A stretch of DNA of 64,000 nt from Nosema muscidifuracis (Eukaryota > Microsporidia > Nosematidae): positions 248,001 through 312,000 of the forward strand of contig JAIOKI010000006.1 in assembly GCA_028335825.1 (NCBI GenBank), given 5' to 3'. The notes beneath the pieces were generated by a model, which was not told the origin of the DNA, made no database searches, and worked only from the letters and a program-made list of their open reading frames with translations. Both the position numbers and the translations under genes were made by a program. Positions 19,335 to 27,966 of the stretch are shown one piece after another; position 1 is the first letter of the stretch; each line of letters begins with the position of its first letter.

Positions 19335-20885
19335 TTACTTTTTTTTCTCTTGCATACGTGCTCGTTTATATTTAAATTTCTCTTTCTTTTCTATAACATA
19401 ATCATCCTTCATAACTCCAAATGCACTACTGTGAATTTTACTATCTTTCCTACTGTAAGGTATATAAAACTGATCTTTATATTTACTAACATCTTCAGTA
19501 TCAGATTTTTTAATTATTTCTTCTTTTTTACTTTTATTAAAATGTTTTTGTAATTTCATGCATAACGAATCTTTAACTTTAAAATTTGAATGTAACTCCA
19601 TCTTATTAATTTTATCTTTGTATTCTTCTGGTACACTTACCTTACTCCTAAATTTTAAACATTTTTCATATCCCTTCTCTGTCTTAGCTTTTAAATACAA
19701 ATATTTGGATAAATCGTATTCATCTAAAATATTTGAAGGAACCAACCCAATTTCTACATTTTTTAAATATGTTTCTTGTATATTAAAAAAATGAAATATA
19801 TCATTATAAGTAACAAATGAAAAACAAGATCCCATTCCTCTAATTCTTCCTACTCTATGTAAAAAAGTTCTCTCATCTGATAAATCATAATTAATAACTA
19901 CATCTAATAATGGAATATCAAGACCTCTAGCTGCTACATCTGTAACAATTAATATATTAAAAAACCCATTAATAAAATCTTTATAATTAACTAATCTTGC
20001 TTGATTATCCATACTACTATAAATACCTCTACATGAGTAATTATAAGCTGAAAGTATCTCTAATAAATAATCAACTGTATATTTTGTACTAACAAAAATT
20101 ATAATCTTATTTTTAAAAAGTGGAAGATCACTTTTATCTTTCGAATTTGATTTTCCATTTTTAGATTTTTTGTTTAATTTAAATTTACCAATTTTCTCTG
20201 TTTCTTTTTGTATTTCAACAAGTTTATTCTTTTTCATATTTTGTAACGTATTAAGTAATACACTTTCTTTAGATATACTTGGCATATAATAAAACGTATA
20301 CTCAACATTTTCATTAATTTTAGCATCAACTTCTACAATTTTACAATCCACATGGATGTCAGGCTTAGTAGCACTAAAAAAAACTTTCTGACATTCTAGT
20401 TTATCATTTAAATAATCAAATTCTCTTTTCAAATCATTTTCTTCAATAATTCTATCAATCTCGTCTACTACAAATAAATCAATTTTGAAATCTTTATTTT
20501 CGTTATTAAATCTACCAGGAGTATTAACTTCAATTTTTCCTACTAACTCAATATTCCTTGTAAGATATTTAATATTCCTATTGACTTGATTAATAAGTTC
20601 TCTAGTTGGTACAAGAATAAGGACATTTTTATTAGATAAAGCTTTTTGTATAGCAGGTATAAGATAACAATAAGTCTTTCCACTTCCTGTACGTCCTATT
20701 CCCATAACACTTTTTTGTTCAAGAATTAGTGGAATAATTTTACGTTGTATAGGTGTAGGATTAGTAAATGGAATATTGTAAAGTAATTGTTTATGTAAAT
20801 TAAGTGTTTTAAATGATCCTCCTTTGATTTTTTTATCATTATAAATTGTTGTATCTGTGTTGATTATTTCTTCTTCAGTTTTCAT
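19335..20885 (-). CDS. DBP10: DEAD-box RNA helicase Dbp10 (DDX54), ribosome biogenesis
   Basis: The 516-residue helicase has the Q-motif (PTPIQRKIIP), Walker A GRTGSGKT (64-71), PTREL, TPGR, motif II as DEID (141-144) rather than DEAD, SAT, then the second core with TDVAARGLDIP and HRVGRIRGMG. The GGSF start before the Q-motif and a C-terminal DBP10CT-like part (DQFYIPYSRKD followed by a Lys/Arg tail) place it in the Dbp10 family, which works on 60S precursor particles in the nucleolus. It is about half the length of yeast Dbp10 because linkers are gone. The Asp-Glu-Ile-Asp box is a conservative change. TACCCATT precedes the ATG. Confidence 0.83.
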   Translation of the reverse strand: MKTEEEIINTDTTIYNDKKIKGGSFKTLNLHKQLLYNIPFTNPTPIQRKIIPLILEQKSVMGIGRTGSGKTYCYLIPAIQKALSNKNVLILVPTRELINQVNRNIKYLTRNIELVGKIEVNTPGRFNNENKDFKIDLFVVDEIDRIIEENDLKREFDYLNDKLECQKVFFSATKPDIHVDCKIVEVDAKINENVEYTFYYMPSISKESVLLNTLQNMKKNKLVEIQKETEKIGKFKLNKKSKNGKSNSKDKSDLPLFKNKIIIFVSTKYTVDYLLEILSAYNYSCRGIYSSMDNQARLVNYKDFINGFFNILIVTDVAARGLDIPLLDVVINYDLSDERTFLHRVGRIRGMGSCFSFVTYNDIFHFFNIQETYLKNVEIGLVPSNILDEYDLSKYLYLKAKTEKGYEKCLKFRSKVSVPEEYKDKINKMELHSNFKVKDSLCMKLQKHFNKSKKEEIIKKSDTEDVSKYKDQFYIPYSRKDSKIHSSAFGVMKDDYVIEKKEKFKYKRARMQEKKK

Positions 20886-21270
20886 AATGGGTATTGCAAT
20901 AAAATAAAAAAATACGAAATTATTTTTTAAATAACGATATAAGAAATTACTTGTAAATAATAATTTATATAAGAAATTACTTGTAAATAATAATTTATAT
21001 AAGAAATTGCTTGTAAATAATAATTTATATGAGAAGTTACTTTTAAATATACGTTATAAGAAATTACAGCTAATATTTTTTAAATAACGATATGAGAATT
21101 TATTATAAATATTTTAATCTACATTATAAAAAATTACTTTTAAATAATCATTTACAAAAGAAATTACTTGTAAATATACGTTATGAGAATTTACATAAGA
21201 TAATATTTTTTATTTACTCACATAAGATAAGAACCAAACTCAATAAAATTATCATTGTCTTTTAAATAAT
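20886..21270. repeat. Spacer with ~30-bp tandem repeats
   Basis: From about 20937 to 21045 there are three full copies and one partial copy of 'aagaaattacttgtaaata' plus 'ataatttatat'; diverged copies go on to about 21190. No gene is seen. Confidence 0.65.
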
Positions 21271-23106
21271 TTATTCAATTTTTTTATATTTTTTATACTC
21301 ATTAATTTCTTTAGCTCTTCTCTTTTTTTCATCCTTAATTCTTTTATTTTCTTCAACTTTATCTTTATAAATTTTATTCAAATATTCACTATTAACTCTG
21401 TAAATCTCAGCTTCATCAAGTCGATTTGCTTCAATAAGTAATCTGAAAATAAACTCTTTTATCTCAATTATTTCCAATTTCTCATATATTTTAATTAATA
21501 AATCAATATTTTGTATATTCTTATATACAAATTTGATAATTTTCTTAATATATTCATTATTTTTAAATCGTGTATTATTTTTTGAACATTTTTTAGTATT
21601 AAAAGCTTTTAAATATTCTATAACTCCTTTTTCATATTCTTTATTTAATATATAAACATTACCAATATTTATATATACATCATTATAATCTAATACAAGA
21701 CTATAAAATATTTTAAGACTTTCTTTATATTTCTTACTCTTTGCTAAACATATTCCTATTCCATTAGCACCATAAAAACTACTTAAACATTCTTTAAATG
21801 TTTTAAGTGAATTAGCTTTTATTAATTTATCATAAATATCACATTTCTCTATACTTCCATTCTTTATATAATTATAAATAGATTTACTATATTTATTATT
21901 TGGATCATAATATTTTAATTCTCTAGTCAAATATAATAAATTATATTTAACATAATCACAAGAATTTTCTTCATAAATATTTTTAAGAATTTTAATATCT
22001 TCTTCATCTACTTCTAAATCTACATAACTAATATTTCTATATTTGTAATATATTAAATTATTATTAATTATTTTCTTATCAACTAGTTCATTATTTAATA
22101 AAGTTTTATATTTTGTAATATATGACTCGAAATTATTCTTAATTCCTGAATTAATATTTATAAAATCTTTTATATCTTTGTTAATGTTTTCTATATCACA
22201 TTTTATATCAGAATTTCTTGATTTTTTATATTTCATATAATATTTAAAATTATTGAATTCATAACTATCATAATTTTCATCTATGCATTCATTCTGTAAA
22301 ATTCTTAATAAATTATATTTTGCATAAACATTATATTTAAAAGCTAATGATTTTTTATAAAAATCTACTGCTCCTTCATAATTTTTATTAATATGCTCTT
22401 TTTTACCTTTTAAATAATAAAAATATTCATTATCAAGATTATAATTATCTATCTTTGATAAATCGTCACTAATAGTTTTAAGTTGAATATCAATATTGTT
22501 TTGAATATCAAAATCTTTTCTTAAATTATTATCTTCTGAAATTTTCTTATTATGGAATACTCCATTATAAAATTCACTATTAACATTCCTTTTAAACATT
22601 TCTCTACCAATTTTATAATTACTCACTTCTTTATTATTAAAAATATTTAAAGCTCTAAGAACTTCATTAGTAAAATTTCCATTTTTCTTCATATAAAAAT
22701 TACACAATTCAATTCCTAATTTATATTGTGCCTTATTAAAATAAACAAGAGCACGTGAATAATTTTTAGATTTAATATTATCATATCCAAGTAGAATATA
22801 ATAAGAATTATAAGAAAATTCTGATGTTATAGTTAAAGGATAACCATGAATCATATCAAGACTCATTTGAAATATTTCTGCCTTTGATCTGATATCTCTA
22901 ATATTTGTTGTTTTTATATGATCAAGAATATCTTTACAATATTTATATTCATTTTTATATGCATAAGCTATTTTAAACTGAGATGAAGATGGTAGACTAT
23001 TTTCTTTTATAATATGTAGTAAAGAATCAAAATCACTTTCTTTTGGTAGATCATTAGTATCAAATGATAAAGAAGAGTCTTCATCAATTTTAATTTTTAT
23101 TATCAT
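21271..23106 (-). CDS. TPR protein, probably Ctr9 subunit of the Paf1 complex
   Basis: The 611-residue protein is built of TPR-like helix pairs, clear at SYYILLGYDNIKSKNYSRALVYF..., AVDFYKKSLAFKYNVYAKYNLLRI, GIGICLAKSKKYKESLKIF and INIGNVYILNKEYEKGVIEYLKAF style units; each is quoted only in part. It ends in a highly charged helix (KVEENKRIKDEKKRRAKEI). TPR array plus charged C-terminal helix is the layout of Ctr9, the scaffold of the Paf1 transcription-elongation complex, although Ctr9 is usually about 1,000 residues. Other TPR scaffolds are possible. The start is supported by TACCCTCTTTAG. Confidence 0.6.
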   Translation of the reverse strand: MIIKIKIDEDSSLSFDTNDLPKESDFDSLLHIIKENSLPSSSQFKIAYAYKNEYKYCKDILDHIKTTNIRDIRSKAEIFQMSLDMIHGYPLTITSEFSYNSYYILLGYDNIKSKNYSRALVYFNKAQYKLGIELCNFYMKKNGNFTNEVLRALNIFNNKEVSNYKIGREMFKRNVNSEFYNGVFHNKKISEDNNLRKDFDIQNNIDIQLKTISDDLSKIDNYNLDNEYFYYLKGKKEHINKNYEGAVDFYKKSLAFKYNVYAKYNLLRILQNECIDENYDSYEFNNFKYYMKYKKSRNSDIKCDIENINKDIKDFININSGIKNNFESYITKYKTLLNNELVDKKIINNNLIYYKYRNISYVDLEVDEEDIKILKNIYEENSCDYVKYNLLYLTRELKYYDPNNKYSKSIYNYIKNGSIEKCDIYDKLIKANSLKTFKECLSSFYGANGIGICLAKSKKYKESLKIFYSLVLDYNDVYINIGNVYILNKEYEKGVIEYLKAFNTKKCSKNNTRFKNNEYIKKIIKFVYKNIQNIDLLIKIYEKLEIIEIKEFIFRLLIEANRLDEAEIYRVNSEYLNKIYKDKVEENKRIKDEKKRRAKEINEYKKYKKIE

Positions 23107-23484
23107 CTAAAGAGGGTATCAATTTTTTTGAAAATCAAAATAGCATAAATAAAGAAAAGAATTTCATTAATAAATGTTATTAATTATTTTTTGAAATATT
23201 AAAAGGAGAGTATAATATTAGGAAGGGAGTATTATGAAATATTATGAAGAGAGTATAATATAAGAAGGGTGATTATTCATTTTTAATATTTGGAAGAGAA
23301 CATAATAAAATAATAGAAAGAATATATACATGATAGTAGAAAGAACATAATAAAATCATAGAAAGAAAATATACATGATAGTAGAAAGAAATAAAATAAT
23401 AATAGAATATATATAAAATAATAGAAAGAACATAATAAAATAATATATAAAATAATTGAATTTTTGAATAAACTATACAGTAAT
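23107..23484. repeat. Spacer with imperfect direct repeats
   Basis: Repeated phrases of 'aatagaaagaacataataaaa' and 'agtataatataaggaaggg' type fill this 378-bp spacer. No gene or RNA is seen. Confidence 0.5.
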
Positions 23485-23769
23485 TTAATTATTTAAATCA
23501 ATTATAGAATCAAGAAATGCATATCCTTCATTTAAATATTCCTTACTTTTTTTAATAATTTTTTCACTGTCTTTATTCAAGATTTCTTTTTCTTCTTTAT
23601 CTTCTAAAATCTTAAAAATTCTTTTAAAACATTCCCTTAGTTCAACCTGTAAATCTTTAATATTTTTAGAAACTTCTTCATGTTTACTATCCCTCTGTAA
23701 TACACCAATAGAAGTAAAATATAAAAAAACCAAATGGTTGATTTCGTTCTGTAATTCTGTGACTAACAT
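23485..23769 (-). CDS. MED21: Mediator subunit Med21 (Srb7)
   Basis: The N-terminus MLVTELQNEINHLVFLYFTSIGVLQRDS matches the hallmark of Med21 (a 'LQ.AVN.LA..F...IGVLQ' helix), followed by a long coiled coil that in known Mediator pairs with Med7. The protein has 94 residues compared with about 140 in yeast. An extra codon upstream is TTG; the ATG at 23769-23767, nine bases after the CCCATTG signal, is the sensible start. The gene is divergent from eL14 with about 86 bp between starts, so the two share a promoter region. Confidence 0.8.
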   Translation of the reverse strand: MLVTELQNEINHLVFLYFTSIGVLQRDSKHEEVSKNIKDLQVELRECFKRIFKILEDKEEKEILNKDSEKIIKKSKEYLNEGYAFLDSIIDLNN

Positions 23770-23855
23770 CAATGGGTTTTGTTATATATTGAAAATATTT
23801 ATTTTCTTATTTTTCTTTCTAAAAAATATTTTTTAAAAATTTCTTACCCCAGCAA

Positions 23856-24170
23856 ATGAAGTACATCGAACTTGGAAGATTAGTAGCACCAGTAATAAAG
23901 ACAGACAGAACATTTAAAGCCATAATTATAGGAATTATTGACAGTACTTTCGTTGTATTGAAGAAACCAAACAACCAGAATGAGATAGCTCCTGTAAGTT
24001 CTTTTGTTCTTCTTGATGAAGTATATGATATTAAAGAAATGAGCAATGACAAGATTTTGGAATTATTACAGAACAAAAATGAAAAGAAACCAACTAACGA
24101 TTTTGAAAGATTCAAAAATTGTTTAAAGGAAGAAGTTAAAAAGAATATTTTGAAGGAAAAAGGTTTTTAA
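23856..24170 (+). CDS. RPL14: 60S ribosomal protein eL14
   Basis: The 104-residue protein begins [15 protein letters not shown] and continues with [17 protein letters not shown], the KOW-like beta-barrel of eL14, then [13 protein letters not shown] and a Lys-rich helical tail. eL14 sits on the solvent side of the large subunit. The start follows TTACCCCAGCAA. It is divergently paired with Med21. Confidence 0.85.
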   Translation: MKYIELGRLVAPVIKTDRTFKAIIIGIIDSTFVVLKKPNNQNEIAPVSSFVLLDEVYDIKEMSNDKILELLQNKNEKKPTNDFERFKNCLKEEVKKNILKEKGF

Positions 24171-25666
24171 TTAAAATAATTTATTTATGAGCTTCTTTCT
24201 AATTAAACTTAAATTAATTTTTTATCATAACTAGACTTGATTTTTAATTAATTTTCTAAATATACTTATATTTATTTATGTATTAAAATGTGTATTTATA
24301 TAAAAAAATAAGACATATCAAACTTTTTTAGATCATTTATCTATTTAAAAATAAGACATATCAAACTTTTTTAGATCATTCATTTATTTAAAAATAAGAC
24401 ATATCAAACTTTTTTAGATCATTCATCTATTTAAAAATAAGACATATCAAACTTTTTTATCATTCATCTATTTAAAAATAAGACATATCAAACTTTTTTA
24501 GATCATTCATCTATTTAAAAATAAGACATATCAAACTTTTTTAGATCATTCATCTATTTAAAAATAAGACATATGAAAGTTTTTTATCATTTATCTATTT
24601 AAAAATAAGACATATGAAAGTTTGAGAAGTAAATGATTTTTTTGAATAATTTTATTTTTTAAGTTAGAAATTAAGTTTTTAATTTTTTTATTATTCATAA
24701 TACATTTAAAAATATGTCATTAATTAAACAAAGAATATTTTATTTATAGTTAATAATCTTGTTACTTATTTGATACTTAAATGAGTATTATAAATTTCTT
24801 AAAAAAATAGTAAAACTTCAAATAAAAAGTCTTTTTTTTGTTTCATAAATTTCTTTCTTAACAGATAAAGCTTATTTAAAAATAAAAATATTTCTAGTTA
24901 AAAATTTATACTGAACTTTTTATCCAATTAAATATTTTATTGGATAAAAAAATATTATTTATGCATTCATATATTAGACCTTATTTGATTTTTTTTATTA
25001 AATATTTGATCTGATAAATTTATTTCAAATCTAAATTTAAATAATTTAAATAATATAAATATTAACTTATAATTTTAATATTTCTAATTTGAAGTTTAAT
25101 AAAACAAATAATGTTAGAGATCAAAATCCTGACTTGATGGATAAATAGGAAATAAAATATCAGCTTTCATTTAAAACAAAATCTAATTGGAAATTCAAAT
25201 AAATATAAAATTAGCATTATTGTAAAAGGATGAAGATTTAAATTATAAAGAATCAAGTAAGGAATTTAAGAAATCGAGCATTTATCATTAAGAAAAAATA
25301 ATAAATTACTTGTAATAGATAAGTGTTTTTATATCAGTAGATAAATTCATTTTATAGTAAAGATGGGTGACTTTTATCAGTTGATGATTTTTTGTAATAG
25401 ATAAGTGTGTTTATATCAGTAGATAATTTCACTTTATAGTAACAGATAATTTCACTTTATATCAAAATATAATTTCACTTTTATATCAGTATATAATTTC
25501 TTGTAATATTAATAGATAATTTCTTGTATTATAAATTGATAATTTCTTATAATATTATTAGATAATTATTGAATATACCACTATAAAAGAATTTTAAGAA
25601 TTTAAATTTTTAGTAATGGACTCTTAAAATTAGGCATAAAAATAAATATAAAACAACCCATAAATA
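24171..25666. other. 1.5-kb gene-free spacer
   Basis: Outside the tandem array at 24305-24620 this is AT-rich DNA without an open frame or RNA I can support. From about 25310 to 25560 there are further short direct repeats ('taatagataagtgtttttatatcagta' type, several copies). It is the longest empty stretch of the single-copy domain. Confidence 0.5.
24305..24620. repeat. Tandem array, ~43-bp unit, about seven copies
   Basis: The unit reads 'aaaaataagacatatcaaac' followed by 'ttttttagatcattcatctattt'. The copies are very similar, with a four-base loss ('agat') in some and a 'gaaag' variant at the right end, so the array is young or kept uniform. It lies downstream of RPL14. Confidence 0.9.
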
Positions 25667-26161
25667 ATGAATGAAGAAATTAGACTTTACATGATTCTAG
25701 AATTAGAAAAAATTAGACAAAATCATATTGAAAATATATGGGTAAGACCATTTGGTAAACTTGTTTTTAAGGTTTTTTTAATAAGAAATCAAAATGTTTA
25801 CATATTTTTTCTTAAAAAGAATTCTATTTCTGATAAATGGAATTGTAAAATAGAAAATGAATATTTAAAGGATAAAAATAATTCTTTGAATTTTTCATGT
25901 TATGAAGCATTAGATATGATTCGTAAAATAGATAAATTAGATTTAATAGAAAATAAAAAATACTGTAAAAAATATCAAGATGTTGATATTTTTGAAAAAA
26001 TGAAAATGTTTCGACTTGATTCTGATACAAATAATTTTAAATTGTTTGAATTAGAAGAAAAATATCGAAAAAGTAGTGCACACCTATTAGAAAATATTTG
26101 TAATATGATTGATAAAGAAGAACTTGAAGATACAAATGAAAATGTCAAAAATCTCAACTGA
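25667..26161 (+). CDS. Protein of unknown function (164 aa)
   Basis: I do not recognise it. The protein is charged, has no signal peptide or membrane helix, starts with two helices (EEIRLYMILELEKIRQ) followed by what may be a small beta-sheet (GKLVFKVFLIRNQNVYIFFLKK), and ends with a helical acidic part. CCC at 25656-25658 supports the start, and the frame is open over its whole length in normal codon use. Confidence 0.6.
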   Translation: MNEEIRLYMILELEKIRQNHIENIWVRPFGKLVFKVFLIRNQNVYIFFLKKNSISDKWNCKIENEYLKDKNNSLNFSCYEALDMIRKIDKLDLIENKKYCKKYQDVDIFEKMKMFRLDSDTNNFKLFELEEKYRKSSAHLLENICNMIDKEELEDTNENVKNLN

Positions 26162-26270
26162 TTGATTTATTTCTAAACATATTGATAATAATTGGTATAA
26201 TGAAAAATATCCGAAACTTGTTTCATCAATATTTAAATAAGTTTATTATTGTTTGAGAAAAAAAGGAGTC

Positions 26271-27704
26271 ATGAACGATAAACAAAATGATAAACCTGTA
26301 GAAATGCCTGCAAGAGGAAGACCACGAAAGAAAGATCATAATGTAGAACAGGTGTTTAAAAATGATTTCATGCATAAAAATATGTACAATTCATCAATAG
26401 GATATGGAAGTAGAGAAAATTCACAAGAAGAAATGAATTTAGGTAGCATGTGTCCTTACAATGTAGAAGATGAAAGTATTTTATTGGAGCAATTTACAAA
26501 AATAGGAGATATGTTTAATAATTCAAATACGAATAATAAAGAAGAAGTTTCTCAAATTAGTCCAGAAGAAGTTCAAAATGGAACTCATAATTATTTTTAC
26601 AATACATCATCATCAGCTATGAACAATAGAAGTCCTGATTTAATCTCCTTAAATTCAACAAATAGTAATCAGAGAAATGAACCAATGAATAACAATAATT
26701 TATCTGGTATAGGAATGAATAATAATAATTTATCTGGTATAGGAATGAATAACAATAATTTATCTGGTATAGGAATGAATGAATTAAATTATAATATACC
26801 ACCTCATCAGGTAAATAATAATATGACTCAAAGTAGAACAAATTTATCATCTCCACGTCAGGAAAATTTATCCACAAATTATCAACATCAGCAAATTTAT
26901 TCACCACACCAATTTATGCAACAACAATTCATACCACAACAAGGATATCCTAAACAACCTTATATTCCTCCTCATTATGAAGAGCAGCATCAACATCATT
27001 TTCAACAAAACTTCTTTAGTAAACATGATCAATCTGATCAAGGAGACAGAAGAACATCCTTATATTACGATAATAACAAAGGAAATGCATTTTCCCCATA
27101 TTATACTAATTCTAGACCAAATATACATTCAACAAATTATTACAAGCCTCCACAAAACCCTAATCTTTTTAGACAGTCACCAAATTTTTTTAGACAGCCT
27201 ATCAATCAAAATATTGATATTGAAAATTCATGGACTTATAAAAAAAAAAGAAAAAACAATCCGATTATGTGGAATTATGTGAAAAATAATGGAGAAGGAT
27301 TTCAACCATTGATTCATCCAAGCAAATATTCAAGTTTAGATTATATACAAGGAAATGACGTGTTTAATAGAAGAAGTACAGTAGAAAGAGATTACAATAA
27401 TACCATTTTGCCTCTTTTTTTAAATTCAAATAAAGAGCTTAATGAAGAATACAGTCAAGTAATAAACAATTTCAAAGGTAAGGTTTCAGAACTGGACTTT
27501 ACGAATGTGACAGTTCACCAATTAAAACTTTTAATGAGGGAATTTGGATTAAATCATACAGGAAAGAAGAATGAGTTAATTGACAGAGCAAAGAATACCC
27601 TAAAAAAAATAGATATATCAGTTACTAATGCTAAAAGAAAGGCAGAAGAGGAAGCTAAAGAAGAAAATAAAGAAGACGAAGATTATGAAAATGTTTTCTT
27701 TTAA
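26271..27704 (+). CDS. AT-hook and SAP-domain DNA-binding protein, Q/N-rich
   Basis: The 477-residue protein has an AT-hook near its start (ARGRPRKKD), a long low-complexity middle rich in Asn, Gln, His, Pro and Tyr with three exact copies of NNNNLSGIGM (DNA 26690-26780), and a SAP domain near the end (about residues 400-440: VTVHQLKLLMREFGLNHTGK and then KNELIDRA). It ends in a basic then acidic tail (KRKAEEEAKEENKEDED). AT-hooks bind the minor groove of AT-rich DNA and SAP domains bind scaffold-type AT-rich DNA, so a chromatin or nuclear-matrix role is likely. The Q/N-rich middle resembles transcriptional or phase-separating linkers. There is no CCC signal; the ATG at 26271 is the first one, and codons upstream would need a TTG start. 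Confidence 0.78.
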   Translation: MNDKQNDKPVEMPARGRPRKKDHNVEQVFKNDFMHKNMYNSSIGYGSRENSQEEMNLGSMCPYNVEDESILLEQFTKIGDMFNNSNTNNKEEVSQISPEEVQNGTHNYFYNTSSSAMNNRSPDLISLNSTNSNQRNEPMNNNNLSGIGMNNNNLSGIGMNNNNLSGIGMNELNYNIPPHQVNNNMTQSRTNLSSPRQENLSTNYQHQQIYSPHQFMQQQFIPQQGYPKQPYIPPHYEEQHQHHFQQNFFSKHDQSDQGDRRTSLYYDNNKGNAFSPYYTNSRPNIHSTNYYKPPQNPNLFRQSPNFFRQPINQNIDIENSWTYKKKRKNNPIMWNYVKNNGEGFQPLIHPSKYSSLDYIQGNDVFNRRSTVERDYNNTILPLFLNSNKELNEEYSQVINNFKGKVSELDFTNVTVHQLKLLMREFGLNHTGKKNELIDRAKNTLKKIDISVTNAKRKAEEEAKEENKEDEDYENVFF

Positions 27705-27750
27705 AAAAATAAATTAAATGTCAATATAAAAACATTTTTTATTAAAAATA

Positions 27751-27822
27751 TGCCTCCACCGAGGATCGAACTCGAGACCTCTAGTTTACTAAACTAGCGC
27801 TCTACCACTGAGCTATAGAGGC
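27751..27822 (-). tRNA. tRNA-Thr (anticodon AGT)
   Basis: The minus strand folds to a full 72-nt cloverleaf. The acceptor stem is GCCTCTA with TGGAGGC, the D arm GCTC/GAGC with an AGTGGTA loop, the anticodon stem CTAGT/ACTAG with loop TTAGTAA (anticodon AGT, read as IGU, decodes ACU/ACC/ACA), the T arm TCGAG/CTCGG with loop TTCGATC, and the discriminator is A. There is no intron. The internal A and B boxes are intact. Confidence 0.96.
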
Positions 27823-27966
27823 TTGAAATGACGAGAAACATTTAAAAAGTTATTAAACAACAGTTATTTTATATTTTAACAAAAATTATTCTGCTAAATT
27901 TCTATTAGATAATTTTAATTTATAAAAATATTCGTTTTTAATAACACAAAATAATTTAATTAAATT

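Noticed and set aside
23819-24115. 98-codon minus-strand frame over RPL14
   Set aside because: Fully antisense to eL14, which has a clear family match and start signal.
25365-25420. TTGATGATT as a C box of another snoRNA
   Set aside because: No CTGA box D at proper distance and no guide match to the rRNA.
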